Shown: positions 11,942 through 22,056 of the stretch, one piece after another
Position numbering within the stretch: position 1 is the stretch's first letter
How the letters are laid out: each line of letters begins with the position of its first letter
DNA from: Cannabis sativa
Lineage: Eukaryota; Streptophyta; Magnoliopsida; Rosales; Cannabaceae
Direction of reading: 5' to 3'
Length of the DNA stretch: 64,000 nucleotides
NCBI RefSeq assembly: GCF_029168945.1
Contig: NC_083604.1
Location: 7,122,812-7,186,811, forward strand
Notes under the pieces: generated by a model
Databases searched by the model: none
Seen by the model: only the letters and a program-made list of their open reading frames with translations
Told to the model about the DNA's origin: nothing
Made by a program: the position numbers and the translations under genes

Positions 11942-13559
11942 TTAGTCAGTTTTCCTGGAATCTTTGAGTTGTCCCCTCTTTCGAATCGCAAGACAAAACC
12001 GCAGACGCCATGCATCGATGATGCATTCTGGTAATGCATTTGCCAAAGCCCATAGAAGGGAATGAGGCCAGTAAGGCGTGCAGCGAGGTTCGTAACCTAT
12101 CCAACGCATGGCTGCTCGAGCATAGCCATCAGTCGATGGAACAAAGAAGGAAGATCTCTTGATTGATGCCATCTTTGTTGCCACATACAATGGAACCTGC
12201 ATAGAAAAAAGAACACCTAAGTTGGACATGATAGAAAAGTCCTAATCCTTTGGCAAACTTCCAAAGCATTGTAGTTACAAACCAAACTATAATATAGAAT
12301 AGCAAGCAAGACAAAGACAAAGAGAATGGACATAATAATATAAACCACAAAAACTCTTCTCAATTTATCTTAACTGAGTCATCTAATTAGTGAAGTGATT
12401 AGCAATGGTAAATCTTCAAATCTCAACACTATTGTTTAGAATTATGAGAAAAGTTAGTACATGAAGTAAGAATAAACATGTTGTATTTCAAGTTTAAACA
12501 ATGGCCAATCATTTCCTGAGTTCTAACATAACATATAAAATTGACTGAGTATGTCATCCGAATGGTGTTTCAAGTTTTCATTTAAATATATATTTTTTTT
12601 TCAAAATTTCCTGCCCAAACAAGCTAGTGAAAACTAAATGCTCTTCAACTAAATAAACATAAAAATTATGCATATATCATGATGACAAGATCTGATATTT
12701 TGGGTGTCTACTATTCAAAGCTTTTGACCATAAAAACCAAACTTCAAAACATTACCTGACACTGAACATCGATGCCAATGTTCCTGTACTCAACATAGAG
12801 ACACCTTGAGAACTGATCAATATATCTGAATCAAGAAGCAAAAACAACCCAAGATCAACAATCAACAATCTCCACGAATTGAAATTTAAAACATAAAAAA
12901 TAAATGAAAAATGCTTACGCTTTTGTGGCAGCATAAACAGCATAAAGAGGATCAGAAGGAATAACAATGGCAGCACCAGAGCCAATATTGACAATAGCAC
13001 CTCGTTTTCTCTGAACCATTCCAGGAAGAACAGCTTGAGTGACCTTTGTGGTGCCTTCAACATTGACCTTAATTAAATTCTTCAAAAGCTGTTCATCCAC
13101 TTCATGGAAGAACCTAGCATAAGGGTAAGATACTCCAACATTGTTGATTAAAATCCCAACATCCAAACCTTCAATCGTCTCCCTAATCCTCTGAACACCC
13201 TCATCAAGATCACCACTGAAATCAACAACAACAGTCTTTATCTGGGTCTTATTACCAAATTTGGCTTGAATCGAATCAGAAACTTCCTTGAGCTTATCTG
13301 GATTTCGACCCACCAAGACCAAGTTAAGCCCTTTACGAGCCAATTGAAAAGCAAAACCTTTCCCAATACCGTCAGTGGGTCCAGTAACGACTGCCCAAGA
13401 ACCATACTTTTTCAAATTCTTGGCAGGTCTGAGAAAATTGACGAAAACCCATTTGATAAAAGCGATTAAGAATTTCAGAACCGAGAGAGAACCAACAGAA
13501 AAAAGCAGCAAAACCCATAAAGGCTGAGCCTTTAGATTTTCAACAAAGCCAAGCTCCAT
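11942..13559 (-). CDS. KCR1: Very-long-chain 3-oxoacyl-CoA reductase (KCR1-type), three exons
   Basis: The gene encodes the ER-membrane reductase that performs the second step of fatty-acid elongation, the NADPH-dependent reduction of 3-ketoacyl-CoA, supplying wax, suberin and sphingolipid precursors. Exons on the minus strand are 13559-12919, 12825-12756 and 12196-11942. Both introns (93 and 559 bp) have GT-AG ends and join in phase, giving 321 aa, close to the usual plant length of about 320. An N-terminal hydrophobic segment (residues 14-43) fits membrane anchoring. The short-chain dehydrogenase signatures are complete: cofactor loop TGPTDGIG (59-66), NNVG (139-142), catalytic Ser194 and the Y209-x3-K213 pair. 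The start is the first Met, followed by the expected membrane segment. No disabling change is seen. The symbol rests on family similarity; a KCR2-like paralogue cannot be excluded. It is the only clear host gene here. Confidence 0.92.
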
Positions 13560-14286
13560 TTTTTTACGTGTTTTGGATCTGAATAAGGCTGTCTGTGATA
13601 AATATTGAGCAAGGAGAAGGAAAACGAATGATTGTTAGATGGGGTAGAGTGGGGTTGAGATTTGAAGGAGGAGACGGAGTTAGCAAGAGGAACAGGGGCG
13701 AGGAAGATGAAGAAGAAAAGAAGAGTATGGAGAAATCAAATGAGATTGGTTTAGATTTATCATTTAAGGAAAGAGATTATAAGGATAGTTGGGTGAAGTA
13801 GATGAGCGGAAAACCACCACATTTAACTAAAAACAGTGATGGTGAATGGTGATGACTGAATCATGGCACAACTTCAAGAAAAACAGATCTTTTGTTTTCC
13901 TCTGCCAACGGTGCAGGGGTCGGTTAATTAATTAATTAATAAAGCCTATACAAGTAATTGCTAAAACAAATTAAATTATAATAAATGTGGGTTTGCAAAA
14001 TTCTTGTAACTTTTAATATTTTTACCGGTAAATGACGGCAAAATTCTCAATACTTTGGTTTTGGTTTCGCTAAACCCCACAACCCAAATTTCTGCGGGTA
14101 AATTCCCAAAACTACTACTTTGTTAGCAATTTACCATTTCCGTCTAAATTTAGTTGTTAAGTGCCAGGTTGGCTTGTCCACGTGGACACAATATACACGT
14201 GGCACAATTTTATTGGTCCACGTAAATAATTATATTAAAAAAATTAAAAAAATTAAATTAAATTAATTTAAAATTAAAAAAAATTA
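13560..14286 (-). promoter_or_regulatory. Upstream leader and promoter region of the KCR gene
   Basis: Read on the minus strand, the 140 bases or so upstream of the start (roughly 13600-13740) are rich in CT, as in many plant 5' leaders. A weak TATA-like TTATAATC lies near 13775. The open frame at 13595-13801 on the other strand is the complement of this pyrimidine-rich leader. A TTAA tetranucleotide run sits at 13925-13940. Assignment is by position only. Confidence 0.4.
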
Positions 14287-15240
14287 TAAATACGGCTTGT
14301 TAAGAATCCCCCTTGAACTTTTACACATACAGAAATTTAGTCCTTCTGTTAGGTTCTGTCTCATTATTCCGTTTAAATGTTGACGTGTCTTTTTAAATTA
14401 GTAACTTTGCTCCCTAAATTTTGACAACTATCAAATTGTACCCCCTCAGAATAAAATGAAAAAAATTCAACATTTTTTTTAGTAAATCTCAAAAAATTAA
14501 CGTAGATCTTAAGAAAATGTTATTTTGAATGATTAAGAAAATTAAAAAATAAATTAAATTTTAATTAATTTTTACGGAATAAACTTGAGTATATTTTATT
14601 TTTCTCAAAAAATGTAGGTTTGTTTAAGTAAACACGACATTTTTTTTGTTTAATTTATAGGTTTTTTTTTTTTTTCAAATTTTATATTTTCATTGATTTT
14701 TTAATTATTTTTCTTTATTTATTAAGATATGAATTTATAAATATAAATAAGTTTGATTTTTTTCAATAAATCTTAGTTTATTTAAATAATTTATTAGATT
14801 GTCAATAATTCTTATTTGATTTTTTAATATACGTGTTTATAAATAAAATAAAGTTTAAAAATATTTTATAAGAATAATATAATTTTTTTAAGTAAAATTA
14901 ATATTTTTTTAATTAATTTAATATTTTTGTCAAGTTTTTTTATTTAATAATTTTCATTATTTTTTTAAAATTAATAGAATATTATAATTGCCAAAAAATA
15001 GAATATTATAATTTTTAAAATTATTTTTTTAAATAAAAGGGAGCAAAATTACATATTAATCAAAGTTTAGAGAGTAAAAATGCTAATTTTTAACGGTAAA
15101 GATAACAGAACCTAACAGAAGGGGCATAATTATGTAAGTGTTATATTTTAGGGAGAATTTTTAACAAGTCGTATATTTTAAGGGGCAAAACTAGGTAGTG
15201 CTGAAAGTTCAGGGGGCAAATATGCTAATTATTCTTAATA
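14287..15240. mobile_element. Foldback (Mutator-like) element, about 0.95 kb
   Basis: The left arm (from about 14290: ACGGCTTGTTAAGAATCC, then CCTTCTGTTAGGTTCTGT) is matched in inverted orientation by the right arm (ACAGAACCTAACAGAAGG near 15107-15124, then TTTTTAACAAGTCGTAT to 15176). A further GCTCCCTAAA/GGGAGCAAA pairing lies inside. The right arm carries an extra outer segment resembling the terminal text of the 10997 foldback family. The interior is AT-rich without genes. Boundaries are approximate. Confidence 0.6.
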
Positions 15241-15576
15241 TTTATAACACTCCCCCTTGGATGTCCATAATAACTGTCTCATTAAAAATCTTGCTGAAAA
15301 ACTTGATCAAAAGAAAAAGAGTATAGTGTAAACTAACTCCCCCTCATTTAGGCAGTCGTGGAGATCTTCTAATCGACGAATTTCGATCTTATCTGCCGTC
15401 TTCTCAAATGTTGATGTTGGTAATAACTTTATGAATAAGTTTGCAAGATTGACACTTGATTGAATTTGTTGAACACCAATATGCATTTTCTTGAAATGTG
15501 TAAAGAAGAATTTGGCGAAATGTGTTATAATTCTATCTCCTTCAATATACTCTCCTTTTAGTTGAACGATGCAAGC
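15241..15576 (-). pseudogene. Copia RNase H C-terminal fragment, left flank of the Tat insertion
   Basis: On the minus strand this reads as the end of a Copia RNase H: an IVQLKG start, a segment like THFAKFFFTHFKK, then VQQIQSSVNLANLFIKLLP and IRRLEDLHDCLNEGE. These match the usual Copia ending around the NLADLFTK motif. Its N-terminal half lies 26.7 kb away at 42255-42560. The frame is cut exactly by the target duplication CAAGC (15572-15576). The adjoining text with CCCCCTTGGATGTCC is the 3' untranslated part of the same family. Confidence 0.75.
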
Positions 15577-16441
15577 TGTTGTCGAGTGAATTTCACAACA
15601 CCAAATTATATTATTTTATTAATATGAAAGAGAATTTTATGGGTAATGACAAGTGCGAGTATTCAACCTAGAATGGCGAGTACTCGACTGGGAATGGGAA
15701 AAGAATCAACAAAAACTGGAAAATAACAGTAAGACAGAAAATTATAGTGGTTCAGTCAGATTATGATCTGCTTAGTCCACTGTAGCAAAGGATTCGTAGG
15801 TGCCATTTCATGGTGGATCACCTCTTTATATACAAAGCAGGTGTCCAATCGGTTACACAAGGATCACATTCATTGTTAATCCATTATTTACATATTGAAT
15901 TGCAATAATTAAACCCAAGCAACGTTAACATTAATAAATGAACGACAGTTACTAAGTCCATCAACGTATGCGTCTTCCGCATCTGCGAATTGACTGTTCA
16001 TGTTCCGTTGTCGAGCTCGCAGGGTTATCAGTACGTTTGGAACGTCTGCGCCCTTAGGTAATTGCCTCTTGTAGACATCGCATGTCGAGCTGATAGAACC
16101 TAGACATGCGAGTCTATATCGGTTTATCAAGGCTATTGGATCGTTGGGACCAAATCACATCATAGAGAGTTGATCTCTATGCTTTCGCAGAAGTATAGAG
16201 AGGATACTCGCATATGTCCTGACACATGCGGGTTGGATCCATCCTGTATAATGTGAGTTAAAGTTATGCGATTCGACTTAGGTCGTACTCGCAGTATCTC
16301 GCTGGTTTTATCCTGGGCGAGGTTAAAACATCGAGGAGTCTCTCATGGACAATTCAGCTTTCATTGGAAATCTGAATACACGTGTCCTTTAAATAGGAGT
16401 CTGGTCTCGAGATTCTAGGTGAGAGAAATCTCACTATAACA
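15577..16441 (-). repeat. 3' LTR of the Tat element
   Basis: An 865-bp repeat, the same length as the copy at 41390-42254 and nearly identical to it. It starts TGTTGTCGAGTG and ends CTCACTATAACA. The open frame at 15909-16130 recurs at 41722-41943 in the other LTR and is not a gene. Confidence 0.93.
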
Positions 16442-16596
16442 CATGTCCCTAGTTTCGCGATGTGACAGGTGTGGTCACAGAGGGAAACTATTACTCGAGA
16501 GACAGGTGAAGGGTTGTCACGAGGAGGTGACCTTTCGGTTGTCCCATCGAGGGTTTCGAAAAATGACGGCTGTAATTATCACCTTTTATTGCATTT

Positions 16597-16906
16597 ATGG
16601 TGCCACGTCACTTAAACTCCTCGGTTTTCGTGTAGGCGTGGCCATGGTTGGCCGTTGGATTGGGCAATCTTAGGCATTCCAGTTGCCACGTGTCGTGATC
16701 CCAATTAATGAGGGATATGGGTATTTAAACCCTTTGATAGAATCAAATTCCCTATTTTTCCCTCTTGTTTCTTAACTTCCTCTCTCCCTTACAGAAACTT
16801 CAAAACCATTCTCACCTTTTGCTCAGATTTCTACCATTCATCTAAAGCATCCTTCAATCTCAGAAGCAATCAAGAGTAACTGCAGGAACAACTTGCCAAA
16901 CTAAAG
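16597..16906 (+). promoter_or_regulatory. Putative promoter and non-coding first exon of the Tat antisense gene
   Basis: Just inside the 3' LTR, and facing against the element's own transcription, are an ACGT element (CCACGTCACTT, about 16603), a perfect G-box CACGTG (16687-16692), and a TATA-like TATTTAAA (16722-16729). These are followed by a CT-rich start region and a leader without ATG that ends in a good splice donor AAAG|GTTAGT at 16906. A matching acceptor (TTTCAG) ends at 19571, directly before the ATG at 19572. This suggests a leader intron, now enlarged by an inserted solo LTR. The promoter is inferred from motifs and position only. Confidence 0.5.
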
Positions 16907-17383
16907 GTTAGTTTCGAGTTCCATTGTATTTCTTGCTTTCTATATTTGAGAAAGGGTGTTCTTTCTGGGTTTTGGTATTTTGGGGCTTTTAGAAAATGCA
17001 TGTTTGTAAGGGATATGTATGAGGTTATATTTTTTGGGTAAGAAACTGGGTAGTTTTATGAAAAATGACCTGTAATTTTGGAATAACCGCATACTGTGTA
17101 AGAAACATTTAAATAGAAGCTGTTCCACACTTTGAATACTCACGGGTATTCGGATGCACAGTTGGAATACTCGCACACTGACAGAACTTATTTACCTTTG
17201 ACTATTTAGCTAGCTTTTTAGGATTTTATATGCTGTGGGTTGAATTGCGAGAGTATTAATCGCTATTTCAAATGGTGGGTGTGTTTCAGTATTCTAATGG
17301 TCATATATGCGATTATATGCCCCTTGAGATACTGAGATACACTCAGCCATTTGCAACATGCGTTGATATTCAAATGAGCGTAC

Positions 17384-19268
17384 TGTTGGAAATTATTTTA
17401 CCAGGATCTTAGATCTACTCACAAGTATGTTTATTAACACCCTAAATATGAACTTTCTAAAACGATGAAATAAACACATATAAAGTTTAAGAAACCTTAC
17501 ATTGGGTGCAGCGGAATAATATAACTCCTTCCGTTCAGATATCTAGCCCTTGATTCCTTTCTGTAGCAGAGCATTATCAATATCTAAACCTGGATCTCTT
17601 TCTCTGAATCTTTGATGCTGAAACTCCTTCTTGCTGAAAGTCTTTCTTCACGATCTTCCTCACTATGATTGAGGTATCACTTGCTGTGTGTGGGCACTAC
17701 TCATACACTAAGGATTTCGAAATTCAAGAGGAAGAGAGAGAGAGTGGGTTCGGCCAAAGATAGGGAGAGAGAAGGCTCAGGGTTTTCTGATTCAGAAAGT
17801 GTCAGGAAAAAGTGTAATTTTCCTGAAGCCTTCACTATCTATTTATAGCATTCCACTAGGGTTAGGTTTGAATTATTTGGCATTAAAATAATGAAAATAT
17901 CAGAGGGAAAAACCCTACAAAAGTGGCCGGTCCTACATAGTGGATTTGGGCCTCACTTTTTGCAATTTTGCAGTTTTATCTTTTTTGCATCTGATTTTCT
18001 CAAAAACGCCAATTTTCTAATTCAACCATTTAAATGCCAATTCTAACTATTTAATAACTATAAATAATTTTGTCATTTTTCATATTTATTAATTGAACCA
18101 TACAAAGTATCATAATTAACAAATATGCCCCTATAAACTTTTTCTTTACAATTTCGCCCTTACTTAGTGAAAAATTCACAAATAGACATAGTCTAAATTG
18201 AGAATTGTAATTGATTAATCAAAACCAATTACATGAGTCTTACAAGAAATATTATCTCAACTAGTGCGGGGACCATGGGTCTACATAACCGAGCTTCCAA
18301 TAAGTAGATCAAGAATTTAGCACTAAAATTCACTAACTTATTAATTCTTCGTTGAATCCACGCATAGAACTTAGAATTGCACTCTCAGTATATAGAATGC
18401 TCTATATGTTCCACCATATAGACACATCATTAGTTATCCATTGTTATAATCCTAATTTGATCAATGATCCTCTATATGAATGATCTACACTGTAAAGGGA
18501 TTAGATTACCGTTACACCCTACAATGTATTTTATCCTTAAAACACTTGACCCCGTATAAATGATATTTCAGCTTATGTGAAATGAGTACTCCACCATTTA
18601 TGTTCGTTTGGTCAAGCTCGAAGGAGATCATCCTTTGCTTACTATTCGCCAGATAGAAGCTATAGATTCCATGTTTATGTTAGCGCTCCCACTCAATTGC
18701 ACTACCGTGTTCCCAAAATGTACGTATCACCCTGACCTAAAAGTAGGCTTAACTAACAAATCAAAGAACACGAATAGCCTTTCGAGATTGAGCCTAATTA
18801 TATCAGGATTAAGAACATTTGATCTAGGATCAACTAGGCGATATTGACTTGAATAGATATTACGGTAAGTTTAATTAGATCTAAGTCAAAGTTCAATATC
18901 GGTCCCTTCCAATGCATACTCCATGCATCCAACCTGAGCTCTACTTTAACTAATGCTCTGGAAAGAACATAGCATTTCTCCAAATGCAAGTAAACTCTTG
19001 TTGTAGATTATCATATCAGTAAAACCCTATGTCTGATAAATCTAGGAAACTTTATTCACATAGTCATGTTTACTTTCCAATGTGTTGACGACACAATAAA
19101 CAGGATCAAGTATGTGAAAAGGGTTTCAGATGAATTTATACATTATGTACATATAATCATGAAATAAATCATGTGAACCATGCAACATTAAATGTTATTT
19201 ATGATCTATATTAATAAGTAAATCTGATTATATTGAAATGAGTTTTATTTAGGGCATAAAACCCAACA
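17384..19268 (-). mobile_element. Solo Copia-type LTR, copy 1, in an intron of the antisense gene
   Basis: A 1885-bp block has TG...CA ends (TGTTGGAAAT and AAACCCAACA) and a perfect target duplication CGTAC at 17379-17383 and 19269-19273. A homologous block with its own target duplication lies at 44651-46516. On the minus strand it begins TGTTGGGTTTTATGCCC, a start common in plant Copia LTRs. There are no internal domains, so it is a solo LTR left by recombination. The short open frames inside are not genes. Confidence 0.85.
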
Positions 19269-19571
19269 CGTACTCCTTGGCTGATAGGTAGTCTCAGAAC
19301 GGTGGGAGTAACTCAGTAATTTCAGGGTCATGCCTGGGAGCGCATGCCCCTTGAGTAACTGAGTTTCTCCCAGCCGTTCCTGGAGATATATCACCTGGCC
19401 CAGGATGCGCGACTTACTCGCGTTTCAACTCGCATATAAATGGGGTGGTCAGCATTCGTAAGAATGCTGACTATTCTGGCAACTGCGATTCTATAATTTT
19501 AATGCGGGTGAGATCACTTTATTTTTGTTTTTCACACATTCATCACGCTGAAAAGATCTTCTATCTTTCAG

Positions 19572-21660
19572 ATGAGCGACTTGTCGGATAGCCAACAGCT
19601 CGGCTCTGGAGGCCGTGCATTCGATGGCGACGATGACCAGGAGGAAGACAGCTTTCTCCCAACCTCGATTTCAGAAGAGGAGGCCGCACCAATAGAGCTA
19701 GGCCCGATGTCTTCTGCAGACATCGAAAGAATGGTGCAGGAACTCGCCGAACCTGGGACCATCGACATTCGAGACAGCGAGTCCACGGTGTCGGCCCGCG
19801 ACTACCTTATACACTCGAGGCATGCTCCTGACGTCGAGGTCGAGGAGATGGACGATGATTGGACGGCCCCAGCTCGCGAGTCAGGCGAGGATGAAGAAGA
19901 GGCGGAAGGGAGCGGGACGGACTCGGTGGACGACACTCAGCTGAACGAGCCCTTCGCGTGTGAAGATCTGATTTCGAGGGTTACCAAATCAGATTTCACT
20001 ACCTTTGTGAGGTTAAATCTGCTGCGACTTGCGTTTCAGCGACCTAAACCGTCCCAGAGGGCGCATCTCCCGTTTACCAATCCTGCGATTATTCCCACAG
20101 AGGATGTGGTAGTCTCAATACCCATTCTTCGATGTGGGGTATCGGTCCCCTTCCATCCCTTCATCGCAACTATTCTCAGGCGATACGATGTATCACCTTT
20201 TCAACTAACTCCAAACAGTTATCGCACTGCCCTAGCCTTCTATGCGATGTATATGGAGTATGTTCATAGGGCTCCCTCAGTAGAAGAGTTCAGCTATTTC
20301 TACGACATAAAAAGCGTAGGTCTTCATAACGGCTTCTACTGTTTTAGCAAATGGGCGACTTCTGAAATCAATGGAGTAGAAGGAATGGTGTCGAACATGG
20401 GGGACTGGAAATCGAAGTGGTTCTACGTCTTTAAAGTCCCTGGGATTAGAACTGACTTTAATCGCAGACCTAGTATGCCGCGTGTTTTTTAACTTAGGCA
20501 TTTTCTGAATTACTTTGAGATCTTATGCTAACTCGCTCTTTCTTGTTCTCGCAGATAGGCCAGCTCGACCGGCACTCGACGCAACTCGCAGAGAAACAGC
20601 CGAAATCCTTGGGAGCCTTCCGGTACAAGATTGCGACTGGCGATTACTGTGTACGACTGCCAAGCTGCGAGAACACCAGCTGATTCCAGAGAACGCAAGT
20701 CTTCAAAGAGAGCCAGTATACAAAGAACCGTCTGAGAGGCAACAAGAGCGGATAGACAAACGCCTCTCCAAGCAAACTTCTCGACCAATCTCAGGTAATT
20801 TATCTTTTGTTATAAACTGATGTCTTGAGTTTTATTTACACTTATCTTTCATTTATCTTCGCAGAGATGACTTTTTTGAAGTCCGCGCCCGTCCTTAAGA
20901 TCAAGCCGAAGGGTGGAGCAACGACGACCTCGCCCATTGTCGCCCAGAAGAGGAAGAGCGATGTGGTGGCTACTCTTGCCGCAGATTCTTCTAAGAAGCT
21001 GGCCAAGACCACGCAGGACAAGGGGAAGAAAGTTCTGATCGAGCCAACTGTCCGAGCTCGCGACTTCCTGGCCATGCAGGAGAAGTTCGTGGGCGAGGAG
21101 TTCATGTCCAAGGCTAAGAAGATCCCTTCTGAGGAGCTTGTTCCGCGCTCTGTGGAGTTGGCTTCGCAGTCGATGACCCTGTTCCTAAAAGCTGCCGCTG
21201 CTGGTTCGAAGGAAGCTGACTCGTTGAAGAGGCACAATGCCCAGCTTCAGGAGAACATGAAGAGGCTGAAGCAAGAGGCGGCTAGAAAGGATAAAGAGCT
21301 TGAAGAACTTTGCAAGGCTAAGGAGCAGGCTGAGCTTGAGGCCAAGAACTCGCGGGCGAAGATCGAGGAGATGCTCGCGACTTGGAGGCCGAGAAAGAGA
21401 ATGGGAAGAAACAATATGATCAGGCAGTTTCTGATTATATTTACACCACTCTTTCCAAAGTCCCAGACTTCGACTTCTCGATCCTCGGAGCAGAAGCCGC
21501 TGAGATGGCCGAGGCTTTTCGCGCTATGTCGCCCACTCAAACCCAAGGTGGTGGAGGGAACCTTCCTGAAGAGGTCGAGGGTGCGGATGCTGAGGAAGTC
21601 GAGAACGAGGTCGTCAGCAAAGTCGCGAATGAGACTGCTCCTGTTGTTCCAGATGCTTGA
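19572..21660 (+). CDS. Tat antisense gene: putative gypsy-type transposon (PMD-like) domain protein
   Basis: It is encoded opposite to gag-pol. Coding exons are 19572-20472, 20555-20794 and 20865-21660. Both introns have GT-AG ends and join in phase, so about 645 aa would result. Residues 1-125 are acidic and probably disordered. Residues about 185-295 match the pattern of the plant 'putative gypsy type transposon' domain, with PxHPF, a YxxxPxQLxPN stretch, PSVEEFSYFY and a WKSKWFYV end. Exon 3 is lysine-rich, then forms a heptad-like coiled coil (about 21215-21380), then an acidic tail. A one-base frameshift near 21376 separates coiled coil and tail, so this copy is probably slightly damaged. 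Antisense genes of this kind are known in Tat elements; the function is not established. Confidence 0.75.
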
Positions 21661-22056
21661 TTTTCCTCTATGTTAAAACTGTTATGCTTTTTTAATTTTA
21701 CTTTTTTATGCGGTACAGGGGTACTCACGCTTTGTACTTAGAAAAATTTGCTTTTTACTTTGGACAAATTTATATCCTCGCGGGGATAATTATCCTTTAA
21801 CATTTTTCGCAGTACACGGGTACTCGCGTTTTCAACATATATATCTGCGACTTTAATTACAGCTTGGTGTAATAAGTAGAAATATTTACAAGTCTTTTGA
21901 TAAAATTTTGAAAATTTAACAATCATGAATCAATTTCCTTTATATAATCAATAGTACATTCTGGCATATATACCCCCCTATACTCAGTCTTTTTTTTTTG
22001 TATGAAAAATATCTAAGTATAAGTACAAGAGTGAACATAGTTTAATAATGCGAGTA
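21661..22056. other. Convergent 3' ends of antisense gene and integrase
   Basis: No gene. This AT-rich spacer lies between the plus-strand antisense gene and the minus-strand pol, so both transcripts would terminate here. Repeated GCGAGTAC and ACTCGC words occur, as elsewhere in this Tat element. Confidence 0.5.

Noticed and set aside
12129..13063. Extra minus-strand frames near KCR (12129-12350, 12752-13063)
   Set aside because: They are alternate frames of the KCR exons or run across introns; the spliced model explains the coding text completely.
15909..16130. 73-aa frame repeated at 41722-41943
   Set aside because: Lies at the same offset in both Tat LTRs; no domain.
20277..21546. Minus-strand frames opposite the antisense gene (20277-20501, 20528-20788, 20842-21237, 21247-21546)
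   Set aside because: Shadows of the plus-strand exons, which alone show domain and coiled-coil patterns and correct splice sites.
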